A stretch of DNA of 64,000 nt from Anopheles merus (lineage: Eukaryota; Arthropoda; Insecta; Diptera; Culicidae), in the NCBI RefSeq assembly GCF_017562075.2, contig NC_054083.1:9058768-9122767 (forward strand), in the 5' to 3' direction. The translations under genes were made by a program, and so were the position numbers. A model generated the notes under the pieces. It did no database searches and was not told the origin of the DNA. It saw only the letters and a program-made list of their open reading frames with translations. Positions within the stretch are counted from its first letter, which is position 1. Each line of letters begins with the position of its first letter. Shown here piece after piece: positions 40,156-51,501 of this stretch.

Positions 40156-40304
40156 TACAGGGTTTGAAATCATATTATATAAGGGAATGGTTCTATCCCC
40201 TAGGGGAATGTTGCAAATCGGTAGGGGAATGTTACAAGCATACTGTGAAGCCTAGCTACCCTTAAGTGATTGAACTATTCCCTTATATGATTGGAAACCC
40301 TGTA
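40156..40304. mobile_element. TA-flanked MITE (ACAGGGTTT ends)
   Basis: Inverted ends TACAGGGTTTGAAATCATAT on the left and ATATGATTGGAAACCCTGTA on the right, 149 bp including TA at both edges. Repeated GGGGAATGTT inside. Consistent with a Tc1/mariner-type MITE with TA target duplication. Confidence 0.7.
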
Positions 40305-40409
40305 TTTGACAGCAAACGATAGTAACTATAGTATATAAAACAAGAGGAGCGATTTGAAAAGCGCTGCAACCAATACATTTCCCACTTCCAACGACCTATT
40401 CAATACTAA

Positions 40410-40560
40410 AGGTGGCTAGACAATTCGAAATAAAGTGCAATTTTCCAAATTGCATTGGGGCCATTGATGATATACACATAAGAATAGAGTGTCCATCTAA
40501 CTTAGTATTAACGTATTGTATCATACCTACTTTACATATCTTATTATAAACCACACTATC
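40410..40560 (+). pseudogene. PIF/Harbinger transposase fragment
   Basis: One frame reads FEIKCNFPNCIGAIDDIHIRIECP, matching the WNFPNCIGAIDGKHIxIxCP block of Harbinger DDE nucleases, with the first catalytic Asp in GAID. Upstream and downstream residues do not align and stops follow. Only about 40 residues of a usual 350-400 remain. Confidence 0.62.
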
Positions 40561-41199
40561 AGCTCTACACACATAGTAATTCACTTTGGAAAGCCAAATT
40601 ACACTATAGTCGTCACTGCATCAAGCTCCGCAAGTAGCTCCGTGGATTGGTCGCTCGGCCGGTAGCTCCGTTGATAGGTAGCTCAGCAACTTAGGAGTGA
40701 GTATTGAGCAAAATCATCAAAGCAACCAGTTTTCTATTAATCTTCCTGTCAAACCGGAGTTTATTCTTCTTTTTATTTTTAAGCTTCAAATAGCATTGGA
40801 TAATCCCACCTGATATGTGGTACGATTCCCGGCTAACTATTGAATATGTACTTTTTAGTTGGCACGTTTTTCCATACAAAAAAAAAAACATCTGAAATTT
40901 TTCACTGCATTGTATGAGATATTAGTGAATTTAAAAAAACTGGGTTTTCCATACAGACCCGCTGTGCAAAGCGATCGAAAACTTGTCAGCCGCTCGCTCA
41001 ATGTAGCTAGAGAGCAAGTACCAATAATGATAAAGTGAGGAGAAAGGATGGGAAAGAGGGGAAGGAGGGGAGAAAGAGAACGTGAATGTGAACTATTTTT
41101 CGGCCGTTATCAGTTTTGCGCCAACATAGTCGTGTACCGGAGCTTTTTGTCAGAAAGAGATAAACACATACAGCGCGCTCTCTCGAACGATCGTACATC
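40561..41199. other. No gene recognised
   Basis: Includes a short repeat of GTAGCTCCGT(T/G)GAT near 40633-40685. No coding evidence. Confidence 0.45.
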
Positions 41200-41207
41200 C
41201 TTTAATC

Positions 41208-43381
41208 CAGCGGTCGGCAAAGTCCGGCCCGCGGGCCAAATGCGGCCCGCCGCAACATTCAATCCGGCCCGTGAAAGGTTTTGACTGATTTTGAGAGATG
41301 GGAAGAAACTATACAAATTATTGAATATCATTTAGAATAACATTTTATGCCATCGTACTCTTTCAACTTTAATTAAAGTTCTATTGAATGACGAATCGTT
41401 CGGTATGTTCGAACTCGTGATCAATATCCCCGCGAAGTTTACATGAAAAAATGGCCTTTTTTTGGCTGGCTGTAGAGAGTAGACGAGAGATAATTTCTTT
41501 GCATGTATATCATTTTAAAGCTAATTATTTTAGCTTCCTTGGACAAATAAACCTAAGACTTAGGGAGTTGCCTTTCATCAGTTATCCGGAATTTTCACCA
41601 TGATGGACGAAGACATGCTTATAGGCATCCTAAGTTTTCGCGACAAAATTGTCAGAGTAGAGCTTTTGCATAATATTGGTCCTGAAAAATTCGATGGAAC
41701 ACATGTGATGGATGTTGTACCGTTTTGCGGACTAGGATGTCATGTCGAAATACTGCCGAAATTCACCTACAGGGTTTTCCAGGGGTTCTCATAGTTGTGA
41801 GACACTTCCTTGACTCTTTCTTATGCGAAATGAACTTCATATGATGGAAATTGGACTCTATGGCACCTTTTTTGGACAGCTCTTATTGGAAATTCCTATT
41901 GGATTTGTCCAACAAGGGTGCTATAGAGTCCAATTCCCATTACATTTAGTTCATTTCACGTAAGAAGCAGTCAATAAAGTGTCCCACAGCTATGAGAACT
42001 CCTGGAAAACCCTGTAATATGAACCCATTGAGTTTTAGCGCCATTGTTTGCCATTGCGAAGCCAGTGGACGCGATTTCTGCATCCTTATATGTGTGTTCA
42101 TGTTTCCCAAGTACTATTTCACTGTTTGGCGGGTTGCATCGATCTCCCGGCCCAGATAATCCAGTAATGTAGTCACTTGTACCTCTGTCTTCATTTTTTG
42201 CATCTTTTAGAACCTCAAAAATGAACCATGGCTTTCTTTCGCTGCTTTGATTTTTGCCTAATAGTGCCAAGATATTGACGACCAAAACGCCGAAGCGTTC
42301 TTATGCGACGAAAAACTTCTGAATGGATTCCATTTCAGACGATACGGGGTGTCATTCGGGTGTCTGATAGAGGTGTCAAGGTGAGGTGACTGATTTGGGT
42401 TGTCTGTTGTCGCATGGGATACTACTTTTCAAAGTGCAATTAACGTTTTTTAGTGCGGGTGCAGATAATCCCATGATAAACTCATAAATTTGTCAATTTT
42501 GTTAATGCAACCGTTATGTAATTTTAACATTGTTTCAACACGACAATAAGACATTCGCAATGAAGGAAATCGCATACGAAATTTTATATTGATGAGATAC
42601 GCTAAAGCATGATTACAATGAATTTATTTAAAGTTTTGCTTGCGACTTTGCGATGGAAGAGCATTTAACTTATGCGACCGCAAAACATGCAATACAAAGT
42701 TTTAAATATAGTGAAATAGCTCCATACATTTTCACGTTATTTTTTTTTTTTGTTTAATTCGTTCTTGTTAATTTCACATAAATCAGTTGGTTTCCTGTCA
42801 ATCTATTTTAGGGATATTTTCGATTGTATTTGAAAGCAAAAACGAACATTTGAAACCTCCTGTTGTTTTAACGAGAACGATGATACCACACTGTCGCTGT
42901 TTACGAGTACAACGATTGTCAAAGTGCTTTTTCATAACGAATCCGTTATCAATGTATCTGACATGGCATGACTTGTCCATAAAGCATTTTGATAATATAC
43001 GGCGCATGTTTGCTTCGATAATTTTTCAGTCGTTGAGACTTTTATATCAACCCCAAAATAACGTGAATATTGTTTGCGGCATAGGAGGGGGGTTATCAAG
43101 AAGCGATATTGATCATTTTCTGTTATTTTTAGACTGATCACATTTTTGGCCATCTATTGCCGATTCTCAAATGATTAAATATTACAATTAGTTTTTAAAT
43201 AAGTATCTTCAATTTTGAACCATGCTTGGATATTATAATTACAGAAAAACAACAATTCTATCTACAAAGATTCTAAAAGTTTAAAATGTAATAATTTAAG
43301 TGCAATAATGAAAAAACACCGCATTCTCCTGGCCCGCGGCACTCGACCATTTACTTTGCCTCAAAAGTTTGCCGACCACTG
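41208..43381. mobile_element. hAT element, 2.2 kb, complete ends
   Basis: The left end CAGCGGTCGGCAAAGTCCGG at 41208 and right end TTTGCCGACCACTG at 43381 are inverted repeats. They are flanked by a perfect 8-bp duplication, CTTTAATC (41200-41207 and 43382-43389). GGCCCGCGGGCC near the left end is typical of this hAT group. No hAT transposase motif is recognised; open frames of 98-116 residues inside are not assignable. A smaller MITE is nested at 41768-42016. It is non-autonomous or strongly decayed. Confidence 0.85.
41768..42016. mobile_element. TA-flanked MITE nested in the hAT element
   Basis: Long inverted ends (TACAGGGTTTTCCAGG on the left and CCTGGAAAACCCTGTA on the right), with homology continuing inward about 90 bp (GTTCTCATAG/CTATGAGAAC, then GTGTCCCAC-like). 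249 bp including TA at both edges. Noncoding. Confidence 0.78.
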
Positions 43382-44049
43382 CTTTAATCGATCAAGAGCT
43401 TCGATCGGTTCTTCGGACGTTTTCGCTCGCTTTCTCGATCACCTTTGCAAATCGCTGTCAATTGCATCCCCCTGTGCAAAGCGACGGAAGAAATCATGCC
43501 CTTTCGCGCATTTTCTCAGGCCTTCTTTTTCCCTCCTACGGCAAATTTGTCGAGCAGCGTTTCGAGCTACCCGTCCCTGGCTCTGCCTCATACCCCTCGC
43601 CTGAATGCGCTGTCGAAGGTTTGGATGTGTTGGTGCGTCAGACGGCCAATCGCTGTCAGCCGTCGTCCGTGCTTTTTCGCTCCATAGCGCTATCTCTTTC
43701 TCGCGTGTGATCAATGCTGATGAGCTGCTGTGGCGCTTAAAAAAACCGTTAACAAACATTGCGACGATGAAGTTTAATTTTCACAAATCAAACCAAAAAA
43801 GCGCAATGAGTTCAAACGCTGCAATGTAAAAATGACTACGGAATCGCTAGCTCACGCTGGAGGGTTTGCTGTGCAACGCACAGAACCTTTATTCGCATTA
43901 TCACGTTCAGCCCGGCGCTTGTTTTCCTCAACATACCGTTCCGCCGGCATCTAGAACGCAAGCTGATCGTGCAACCGGCATACTGGAAAGTCTGTGTTGT
44001 CTTCCGGAATGTTATGATTCATTGGTCAAAGAAAGGAAGGTGTTCATGA

Positions 44050-44370
44050 CAGTGGCGGATTAGGGGAATCGGGGGAAAGATGAGATGAGGCTCCTGTACA
44101 TGGTAACTGATGACCGGGAGGAGGGGGTACTGGCACACAGCTGTTGGGAGATTGAACAGCATACTTAAATTGACGGCGGGCGCGGGCTTCGACCATGGGA
44201 CCCCTACGCTCATCGGTCACAGGCCCTACAATTATTTCCGGCATGAGGGGGGAGGGGGGGGGGGCAAATGACTCTCCAGCCACTTGGCCACAACGACCAT
44301 TTTTCCGGGGTCCTTGTCACTAATACTCTGTCCACTTGTACGGTGTTGACGGTGTTTTTTCTATCGTGGA
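44050..44370 (+). mobile_element. hAT MITE within R copy 4
   Basis: Same insertion as 26239-26560, beginning CAGTGGCGGATTAGGGG. Confidence 0.55.
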
Positions 44371-44429
44371 GGTGCATCCTTCCCCCTGCCTGCAGCGTAT
44401 GCATCGAGCAGGAGACAGTGTGGCAGTAT

Positions 44430-44606
44430 GCAAGTTGCACGCTGGATAGGAGCGGGCCCGCAACACCGCCATCATTCCGCACATCTGCATGCCCGTCGTG
44501 GGTTCTAACCGCGTATGAACCGTCCGCCGTAGCAAGGGCTGACTATCCGGCTACGTGGTACTCAAGTCCTGAAAAGGCCGGCATGATCGCGTAGACTATT
44601 ACGCCA

Positions 44607-44644
<38 letters not shown>
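44430..44644 (+). mobile_element. tRNA-derived SINE within R copy 4
   Basis: Same insertion as 26620-26832, with box-B-like GGTTCTAACC and an AAT tail. Confidence 0.52.
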
Positions 44645-45077
44645 GAACTTAGCAAAGCAGTCCACACTCGGGGAAGGTTTTTGTTTTGACTTTGGTGCTG
44701 CCGGGTCTACCGCTGTGGCGCGACAAATGCACGGAATTCACTCGACTAAAACATGAACCTACCGATCCGAACCCATTCCAAGGCAATGCCGGTCAATCGG
44801 CGTCATGATAACTTCTCGAAACCAACAAGCCGCCAGATTCTGGACGGGCAGGTGCAGCACCATATGCGCGAAAGAAATTTGCTACATATCACACGCACGT
44901 TTGCTTCGATCGTGTGCCTTTTTAACACCCCCAACAGCAGAACCGATCGCAAAGATCGTGGTGCCAATCCGATAGTTGTGTTGTCTCTCAGGTAGCGAAA
45001 TCGAAAATGCATGGACTTTGTAGCCGCAGCGGATGAAAATGTACGCATCAGAATCAAATAGTTTTGGGGTTTCCACA

Positions 45078-45184
<107 letters not shown>

Positions 45185-46199
45185 ACGCACGCGAGCACGC
45201 ACGCACGCACACATGCACGTACGCGTGTACGCGGGAAGGCACCCGCGAAAGCGCAAGCGCAAGCACGCACCCACGAAAGCGCGAACGCAAGCACGCACTC
45301 CCCTCCCCCCCCCACCAGACCACCCCCCCCCCCTCCCCGCATGATCGATTACGGCTACCGTATCGGTAGAACGGCTGGTTCAGCTTTCTTGTATCGCATC
45401 CTCATCCAAAGCGCCGGGCGGGGTGGGGGATCGCGGCATGATAGAGTGAACGGTCACTTTCCCCGCGCAGTGTGCGTGTGTGTGTGTGTGTCGTGGCCCG
45501 AAAACTAGAGACAGATTTAGGCATATTTTTAAAAAAATATTTTATTGCCACTATACATTGTGCTACATGATGCTTAGAAGGTTGTTGAAGCATCAAACAT
45601 GTTCAAATTAAAAAAAATTAGATTAGTGTTAGACGTTCTCCTACGCTTGTTTTAAATAGGCTTCTTCACCCTCAATTGGCAGGGGCATCGAATGGTCTCA
45701 TCAGCAGCGGCACGAAATAAAATAAACCATCAATACACCGATAACACTTTAAATCCCAAAATGAACCAGCTTCTCCTCCCGCATCGTCAAGGTCACACAC
45801 GAATAAATAAATGCTAACACCCACCAATTACAATACACAACCGCAATGTACATATACACCAACGCATACACACTGATTAGCTGACGGCGAAAGGCACGGG
45901 CTGAAGCGCAAGTATAAGGCAAAACAGGGAGGGAAAGGGAGTTAGAGGAAGAGGAGGAGGAAGGAATGGGCGCCAATATTTTTGAATTTTTCGGCCGTTT
46001 TTTTTGCTCCACCGTCTGAAATAGTTCATCCATTCCTTCAACAGATGGCGCTCGTTCCGCACCTAAAAACTGCAATAAATACGCTGGCTATCGTAGTTTC
46101 GGCTGAAGTCCAGCGCTGTTTTTGCGTATTTTTTGACACAAAACGACGCAAAAAACTACGCAGAAAACTGCTCGAATTTGCGCAGCGGGATGGCGGGTA

Positions 46200-46335
46200 A
46201 ACACCACCTTCCCGCTGCGCAAATTCGAGCAGTTTTCTGCGTTGTTTTTTGCGTCGTTTTGTGTCAAAAAATACGCAAAAAAATACGCTAGACTTCAGCC
46301 AAAACTACGATAGCCAGCGCATTTATTGCAGTTTT
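46200..46335 (+). repeat. Extra R terminal repeat
   Basis: A direct R end beginning CCCGCTGCGCAAATTCGAG at about 46212, running to ACTACGATAGCCAGCG, 20 bp after the inverted end of copy 4. The two ends form a short palindrome-like pair. Confidence 0.65.
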
Positions 46336-46903
46336 TGAAGGCGCGGCGAGAGAGAGAGAGCAAATGCGAACAAACGGCTATCTCTTTCTACCAATTCAAA
46401 TTTGGCGCAATGTAATTGTGTTGGTGGATAACGATAAAAAAAAATTACACACTACAGCGCGCTGTATGTATCCATGTATTTAAAAGGCTCAAAAAGGTAT
46501 TGGTTTATGATAATGGGAAGGAGGAGGACTTTCTGTATTGCACACATGTACTCATTTCGTTCGTTCCACACACTACTACTCCTGGACTCCTGGTATCGAT
46601 ATTGTCGCTGTATTGCTGGTGCCGTCTCATATCCGTTCGAGACTTGCGCGCGTGCAGTGGCTAGATTGCGGGCTGCTTTTTCAAGGAATTTCTTTCAGAT
46701 TAATCAGCGCATACACATATATACATTGGTAAGTGTTTATTTATTTATTATTCTAATTCTTACGTGCCATGGTAGACTCGATCGCTAGATTGACCTGGCC
46801 TCGGTCAACATGTTCCATGCCCGTTCCGATTTGACCGGTTGACCGCGATGGACACGGATGTGTATGATTCTAATTTAAAATTTACTCCTTCCTCTAGCTA
46901 ACC
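46336..46903. other. No gene recognised; upstream of the DUF4806 gene
   Basis: Contains a short (GA)n run near 46350. CTTCCTCTAG at about 46898 could be a splice acceptor just before the DUF4806 start. No coding motif. Confidence 0.4.
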
Positions 46904-48241
46904 ATGAATCCAGAAGGGCACTCCAGTGGAACTGTTCGGTATAGTGCGGCTTATTGGCTGCCGCAGGGCTGTACCAGCGCCACCTCCACAGCCACCTCCA
47001 CAGCCACCTCCACAGCCACCTCCACAGCCACCTCCACAGCCACCTCCACAGCCTCCTTCACAGCCACCACCACCAGCACCACAACCAGCACCACCACCAC
47101 AGCCACCACCACCAACACCACCACCACCACTTCTACCACTCGAACCACCGGCACCAAGAGCACCATAAAAATTATTTCCAACACCGTTATTCGTCCAGCA
47201 AAAACCGTTGCCACAGGGAAGGAGCAGGAGGGTATGATACTTACATCGGAACAATATAGATTAATGCAGAAGCGGTCAATGACTGTGGAGGAAATGGGTC
47301 GGGCAGGTGGCAAGCTGGCCAAGTTCTCCAAAGTACCAGAATATCGGCCTTCTGCTCTGATTGGCCAGGACTCCCGTCACCCCGCCATACCATCGTCCAT
47401 TACCGTGCGGAAGGTTATGGGTAAGCGCCCCGCCATCACCACCGCCAACACCACCGTCCGTACCACCACCAACACCACCGTCCGTACCACCGCCAACACT
47501 ACTGCCAACACCACCGTCCGTACCACCGCCAACACTACCGCCAACACCACCGTCCGTACCACCGCGAACACCACCGCCAACAACACCATTCCAGCCTCGC
47601 TTCCCGAGACCATCGCTACCATCGAGACCAAAATTCCGCGCCGCCCTACCGTCGTCCCTGCCAAAGCCAAAGTTCCTGCAACAGTTCCTGCTGTCGTTGC
47701 AACGGATGCTCCTGCCGTTGCTCCTCCTCTGACCGATGTGTTGCAGGTGATAACCGAGCTGTCAGCAACAATTAACCGCCGCTTCGACGAATTCGCCGCG
47801 GAATTTGTTGCCCTAAAAAAGGAAGTGATGGTCACTCGGAAGACCGCCATGGCTACCGAGCTGGCACTAAACAAATTACAGAAAATAGTATGTGCCGATC
47901 CAGACGGTTACGCGCTTCCGGCGACGGACGGTTTAAAGCTGCAGCCCATACGGTCAGAGGAGGAGCTGATAAGCATGGAACAGAAGTTGACCGACAAGCA
48001 ACATGCTAAGAACTGCCTGGCATGGTTGCAGAACGAGGTGATGGCAACGGATCCCACCAAACGGTTGAGGGAGGTGCGGGATCTTGTTTTCGACAGTGGC
48101 TTTATTTCGCGTTGCCGGTGGTCTCAGCGAAACGGGAAGGTGTCGATGGCACATTTTCCGAACGTATGCGAGCTGTTCCGCAAAGCCGCAGCGACCTGGA
48201 AGGCGCCCATCACCACAGCATACGTGGTAGATTTTTTTTAA
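46904..48241 (+). CDS. DUF4806 protein, unit 1 (445 residues, 3' stop premature)
   Basis: The start is the first ATG, four bases after a possible acceptor. Residues about 25-85 are low-complexity Thr/Ser/Ala from a 12-bp minisatellite. A Lys-rich stretch and Thr/Asn repeats (residues about 175-230, TTVRTTANTTAN) follow, then an Ala/Pro/Val linker and a coiled coil (INRRFDEFAAEFVALKKEV, about 290-310). The C-terminal domain (about 345-445) is DUF4806: LQPIRSEEELISMEQKL, LREVRDLVFDSGFISRCRW, FPNVCELFRKAAATWKA, VVDFF. The frame then meets TAA, but the codons after it (RVLRYSAKSKNANKE) still resemble the tail of unit 2 (FKHSKQR), so the stop is probably a nonsense mutation. It faces the transposase at 48580-51387, stop to stop about 340 bp. 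The last 250 bp are repeated at 55519. Confidence 0.65.
   Translation: MNPEGHSSGTVRYSAAYWLPQGCTSATSTATSTATSTATSTATSTATSTASFTATTTSTTTSTTTTATTTNTTTTTSTTRTTGTKSTIKIISNTVIRPAKTVATGKEQEGMILTSEQYRLMQKRSMTVEEMGRAGGKLAKFSKVPEYRPSALIGQDSRHPAIPSSITVRKVMGKRPAITTANTTVRTTTNTTVRTTANTTANTTVRTTANTTANTTVRTTANTTANNTIPASLPETIATIETKIPRRPTVVPAKAKVPATVPAVVATDAPAVAPPLTDVLQVITELSATINRRFDEFAAEFVALKKEVMVTRKTAMATELALNKLQKIVCADPDGYALPATDGLKLQPIRSEEELISMEQKLTDKQHAKNCLAWLQNEVMATDPTKRLREVRDLVFDSGFISRCRWSQRNGKVSMAHFPNVCELFRKAAATWKAPITTAYVVDFF
46978..47130. repeat. 12-bp minisatellite (CCACCTCCACAG) in the DUF4806 gene
   Basis: Six near-perfect units then degenerate CCACCA-type copies. All three forward frames stay open (Thr-Ser-Thr-Ala, Pro-Pro-Pro-Gln, His-Leu-His-Ser), so frame length here is not evidence of coding. 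Confidence 0.9.
47435..47590. repeat. Imperfect repeat ACCACCGTCCGTACCACCGC
   Basis: Four to five units of about 33 bp encoding Asn-Thr-Thr-Val-Arg-Thr-Thr-Ala blocks in the DUF4806 frame. Confidence 0.85.
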
Positions 48242-48579
48242 CGCGTGTTGCGGTATTCTGCAAAGTCGAAGAATGCAAACAAAGAAGTAATGCTCAATGT
48301 AAATAATAATGATAATCTAGGTTAGTTTAGTGTAAGTTTTTTTTTATAGCGTAGGTAGACAAGTTAAGTTTAGTTTCGTGTTGTACATAGTTAGTTTAGT
48401 TAGTTATTTTTTTATTTGAATTATTATTATATTAATGAATTAAATAACTAGGATTTCATGAATACAAAAAATGCATTCTGCCACACAGCACCTAAGATAA
48501 TTTCTCATTATTTACCTTCCTGGTCCGAAACACTTAACCAGGGTTTTGGGAAGAGGCATATTTTTTTTTAATTTATTGT
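48242..48579. other. Convergent 3' region between DUF4806 and transposase
   Basis: AT-rich, with repeated TTAGTTTAG and T runs. It would hold both 3' UTRs. No gene. Confidence 0.5.
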
Positions 48580-51387
48580 CTAGCAAATGTAAGTGTGTGT
48601 CAACGGCACAAACATTAACACCCCTTCCTGTCCCGTTTCCACTGCAGCTACCTTGCACATCAACGTGCTGCTGGCGTAGTGTTGCAGTTCACCCTTATTC
48701 AAATCTACCATGTTGGCAGAGTAAATATTCGCCTCCGTTGAAAGGCAAGGTTCCGTACAGGCAGGCACCTGTTTGAAAAACGCGTACCCCTGCACCGTAA
48801 CGTCCTTGCCTGTTTTTGTCGCCGTTTCGTAACGGACCACCTCGCCCGAGTTGGTCATAAACCATTGATCGCGAAAGTTTTTTCGCAGCGCGAAGCCCTG
48901 CCGTACGGTCGTTATGGTGTCGACACCAACCGTGCGCACCGATGGTTCGTCCACCGGTTTGTTTTGCTGACGTTTGGCAACAATGACATGTTGCAGTTCC
49001 AGCAAACGATGGACCGCTTGTACCAGGCTGTGCCTCCCGGAATACACCAACTTTTTGAGATCATGCAAAAATGCCTCAAAAATGAAGGCTGATATGTTTA
49101 TAAGTCCATCGAGCCTGCAAACGTCATTGTAAACGTGCAGCAAGTTATGCACGTTGCTATTCATGAGAACTGGGCTGTACAGATCTCCATAGGCTGCCAC
49201 AAACCTATGCAAATATGAATCAGCCAGTTCCCATTTAGCGCGATGGTATGTGGTGGACATAAACGTCACAGCCATCATCAACAACATGAAGTGTTGGTAC
49301 GCTGCATCGATAAGTCTATCCTTCAGAACAATGAAACCGGCAACCAACAGAAACATCCTGTACTCGGAAGCTTTCTAGAGATGGATGTATCGCAGGTCGC
49401 GCAGTTTACGTTGGTAATCTGAAGGCAGCCTTAACAGACGCAAGTGCGCCGACACTTCACGTTGCTGGCGACGTGGCAAGTAACAAGCAACGCCAGGGAA
49501 GCCATTTATCCACAAATGTAGCAACTTTGCCTCTACGCCCTTGTATATTAAGTGTGTAGCGACCTCGGCCGCTACGATAAGAAAATATCGATCAGATAAG
49601 CTTCGTTTAGATGTAGATATCGACAAGATACGTGTAGACGCGTCTTAAGGCGGCCTTATCAAAATCGACGGCTACTGTGCGGGGTTCGTGGATCGGAGGT
49701 TCGGCGGAGCGATGGCGGTTGAGGAAGACGCGAACATTTTTCGTGGACTCATTCTCATTCTGGTGGTGGATTTAAGCGGATGTTAATAAAGTGTTGCAGG
49801 AGGAATATTTAATTTATTTAATTTATTTAATAATATAAGTAGTGCTGTGCGTTTCCGAAAAAGTAGTTTAGTCGTTTCAAGTGTATGTCTTCGGCTGACA
49901 CAAAATCGTCAATGATATCGCAACCTAATAGACTCGTAAAGGGCGTAGGGTTGTTGACATGTGTTGGATATTTGTCGTCACAAAAATCCTTGTGGTTCCG
50001 ATGCGCGCATTGTTCACCATACGGGAAGTACATTCGGTGTCCTTCCAACTCACCAACGATTGTGCACTTCATGCAGGCGCTGTACGCATTATGCGATTTA
50101 ACACCTGAAAGAAGAAAAAAATACACAAAAAATCAGAAATAACTCGTTTCACCGCATACAAATGTAATGGTTAAGTGGACAAACGCATAACGTATTTTAG
50201 GCGCTCCAGTCGCTAACCCGTTGCAAGAGATTTCTTGTTACAACGGTTTAGTCGTAATGAAAGCGTTGACTGTATATAGTGCATTTTATCAACATACCTT
50301 TAATAAATGCTCGTGCCGGAGCATCTGCAATTATTGCACGCGCTTCCACCCAGTAAGAGGGGGATTTAATTGTCAGACATGTCACAAACAGTCTGTTCAT
50401 TTCGTCCACAAACGGCTGCAAAAACTCCTTGACGAATAACGGTTTTGATTCGCCACAGAATATCGCAACCGTCATTACAGGAGTATCTGGAACGTTATGA
50501 GCCTGCATGAGAATTGGCCAAAATTGGGTCCGACTGCTCTTGTGCAGGGGTAGGCCATCCACAAAAATATTCAACTCGAACCCCTCCTGGGTTGGCTGAC
50601 AATCGCTGGAATAGAAAAAAAATATGAGCACATGACCAGAAGCACTGTCAGTTAAATGAGATTTAAAACATGCTTACCGAAAATATGAAAGCAGGCATTT
50701 TTCCACACCCTGGTAAAAAGCAAGCTGCCCACCTGCGATTGGTGTAAGGGCTGTCTCCGGTGCTCCGGACACAGGCGTGTTCATCAACGTCCGTGCATCT
50801 CGGGGCAATTTGGTCAGGGGGAAGTGATGTCGCAAATGGCCCAGCAAAAGGTTCAAACTGCGATGAGTTAGTCCAGTTTGCCGGGCCCACATCCTCAAGC
50901 CATCCTCTCACGAAAGATCTCCGTACGGATGGTCTGGCATTTCCACCACGACCTGGATATCCTCCACGTCTGTATCCTCGCCGCTGCTTGCGTCGGTCGT
51001 ACCTTCCTCCTCGCTTTCACTAAGCGGAGCAGCATCGTCTGCAACATAACACATGATACACATGAGAGCACAACATAAGCAGCATACAGCATAACGATCG
51101 TTACTTACCGATCACTTCCATGGGCATCGGAACATCTTCAAACTGCACTGGCACAGCATCACGCGCTCGGTCATTTAAAATATAGTCACGAAAACCATTG
51201 TTAAACACTGATCGCTATATTCACCGTTCAGCATATAATCACCGTTCACCGATCACTTACCCACAGTCGGAGGTTCTGCCTGCTGGGCAAGAAGGAGTTC
51301 CCTTTCCACTTCCTCCAGACACTGCTTGTAGAGCCGGGCAATTGCGTGGGACATCAAGCCACTTTTCTTGTCCTGATTCGAGGCCAT
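48580..51387 (-). pseudogene. DUF4806-associated DDE-type transposase, unit 1
   Basis: Exons on the minus strand with GT/AG sites and matching phases: a 51387-51261 (starts MASNQDKKSGLMSHAIARLY), b 51207-51109 (99 bp), c 51038-50678 (acidic run, then LRMWARQTGLTHRSLNLLLG, LPRDARTLMNTPVSG, LSYFR), d 50605-50298 (FELNIFVDGLPLHKSSRTQF, VMTVAIFCGESKPL, ARAIIADAPARAFIKG), and e from 50104 (CMKCTIVGELEGHRMYFP, FTSLLGCDIIDDFVSAED). After about 49870 some 300 bp of AT-rich foreign-looking sequence intervene. The gene resumes with HLIYKGVEAKLLHLWING, LPSDYQRKLRDLRY and YQHFMLLMMAVTFMSTTYHR, and ends VPLTHTYI at 48580. Stops interrupt exon c (DLS|EDGLR) and RDLRY (TAG, 49376-49378). The DADP-like GLPLHKSS and MHL..GV.K motifs suggest a CACTA/EnSpm-like nuclease, tentatively. 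Confidence 0.68.
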
Positions 51388-51501
51388 TTTCACGCTTTCT
51401 ATAGGGAAACTTTTCACGGGAGGGATGAGCACTGGTTGTATTTGTGTTGACGTTTGTTTACATTTTCTATCGGTACCGGTACCGGTCTTAAAATTGGGCT
51501 G

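Noticed and set aside
46951..47331. Gly/Cys-rich or Val-rich minus-strand frames opposite the DUF4806 minisatellite
   Set aside because: They are the reverse translation of the 12-bp repeat; the plus-strand frame leads into a recognisable DUF4806 domain and the minus-strand frames lead nowhere.
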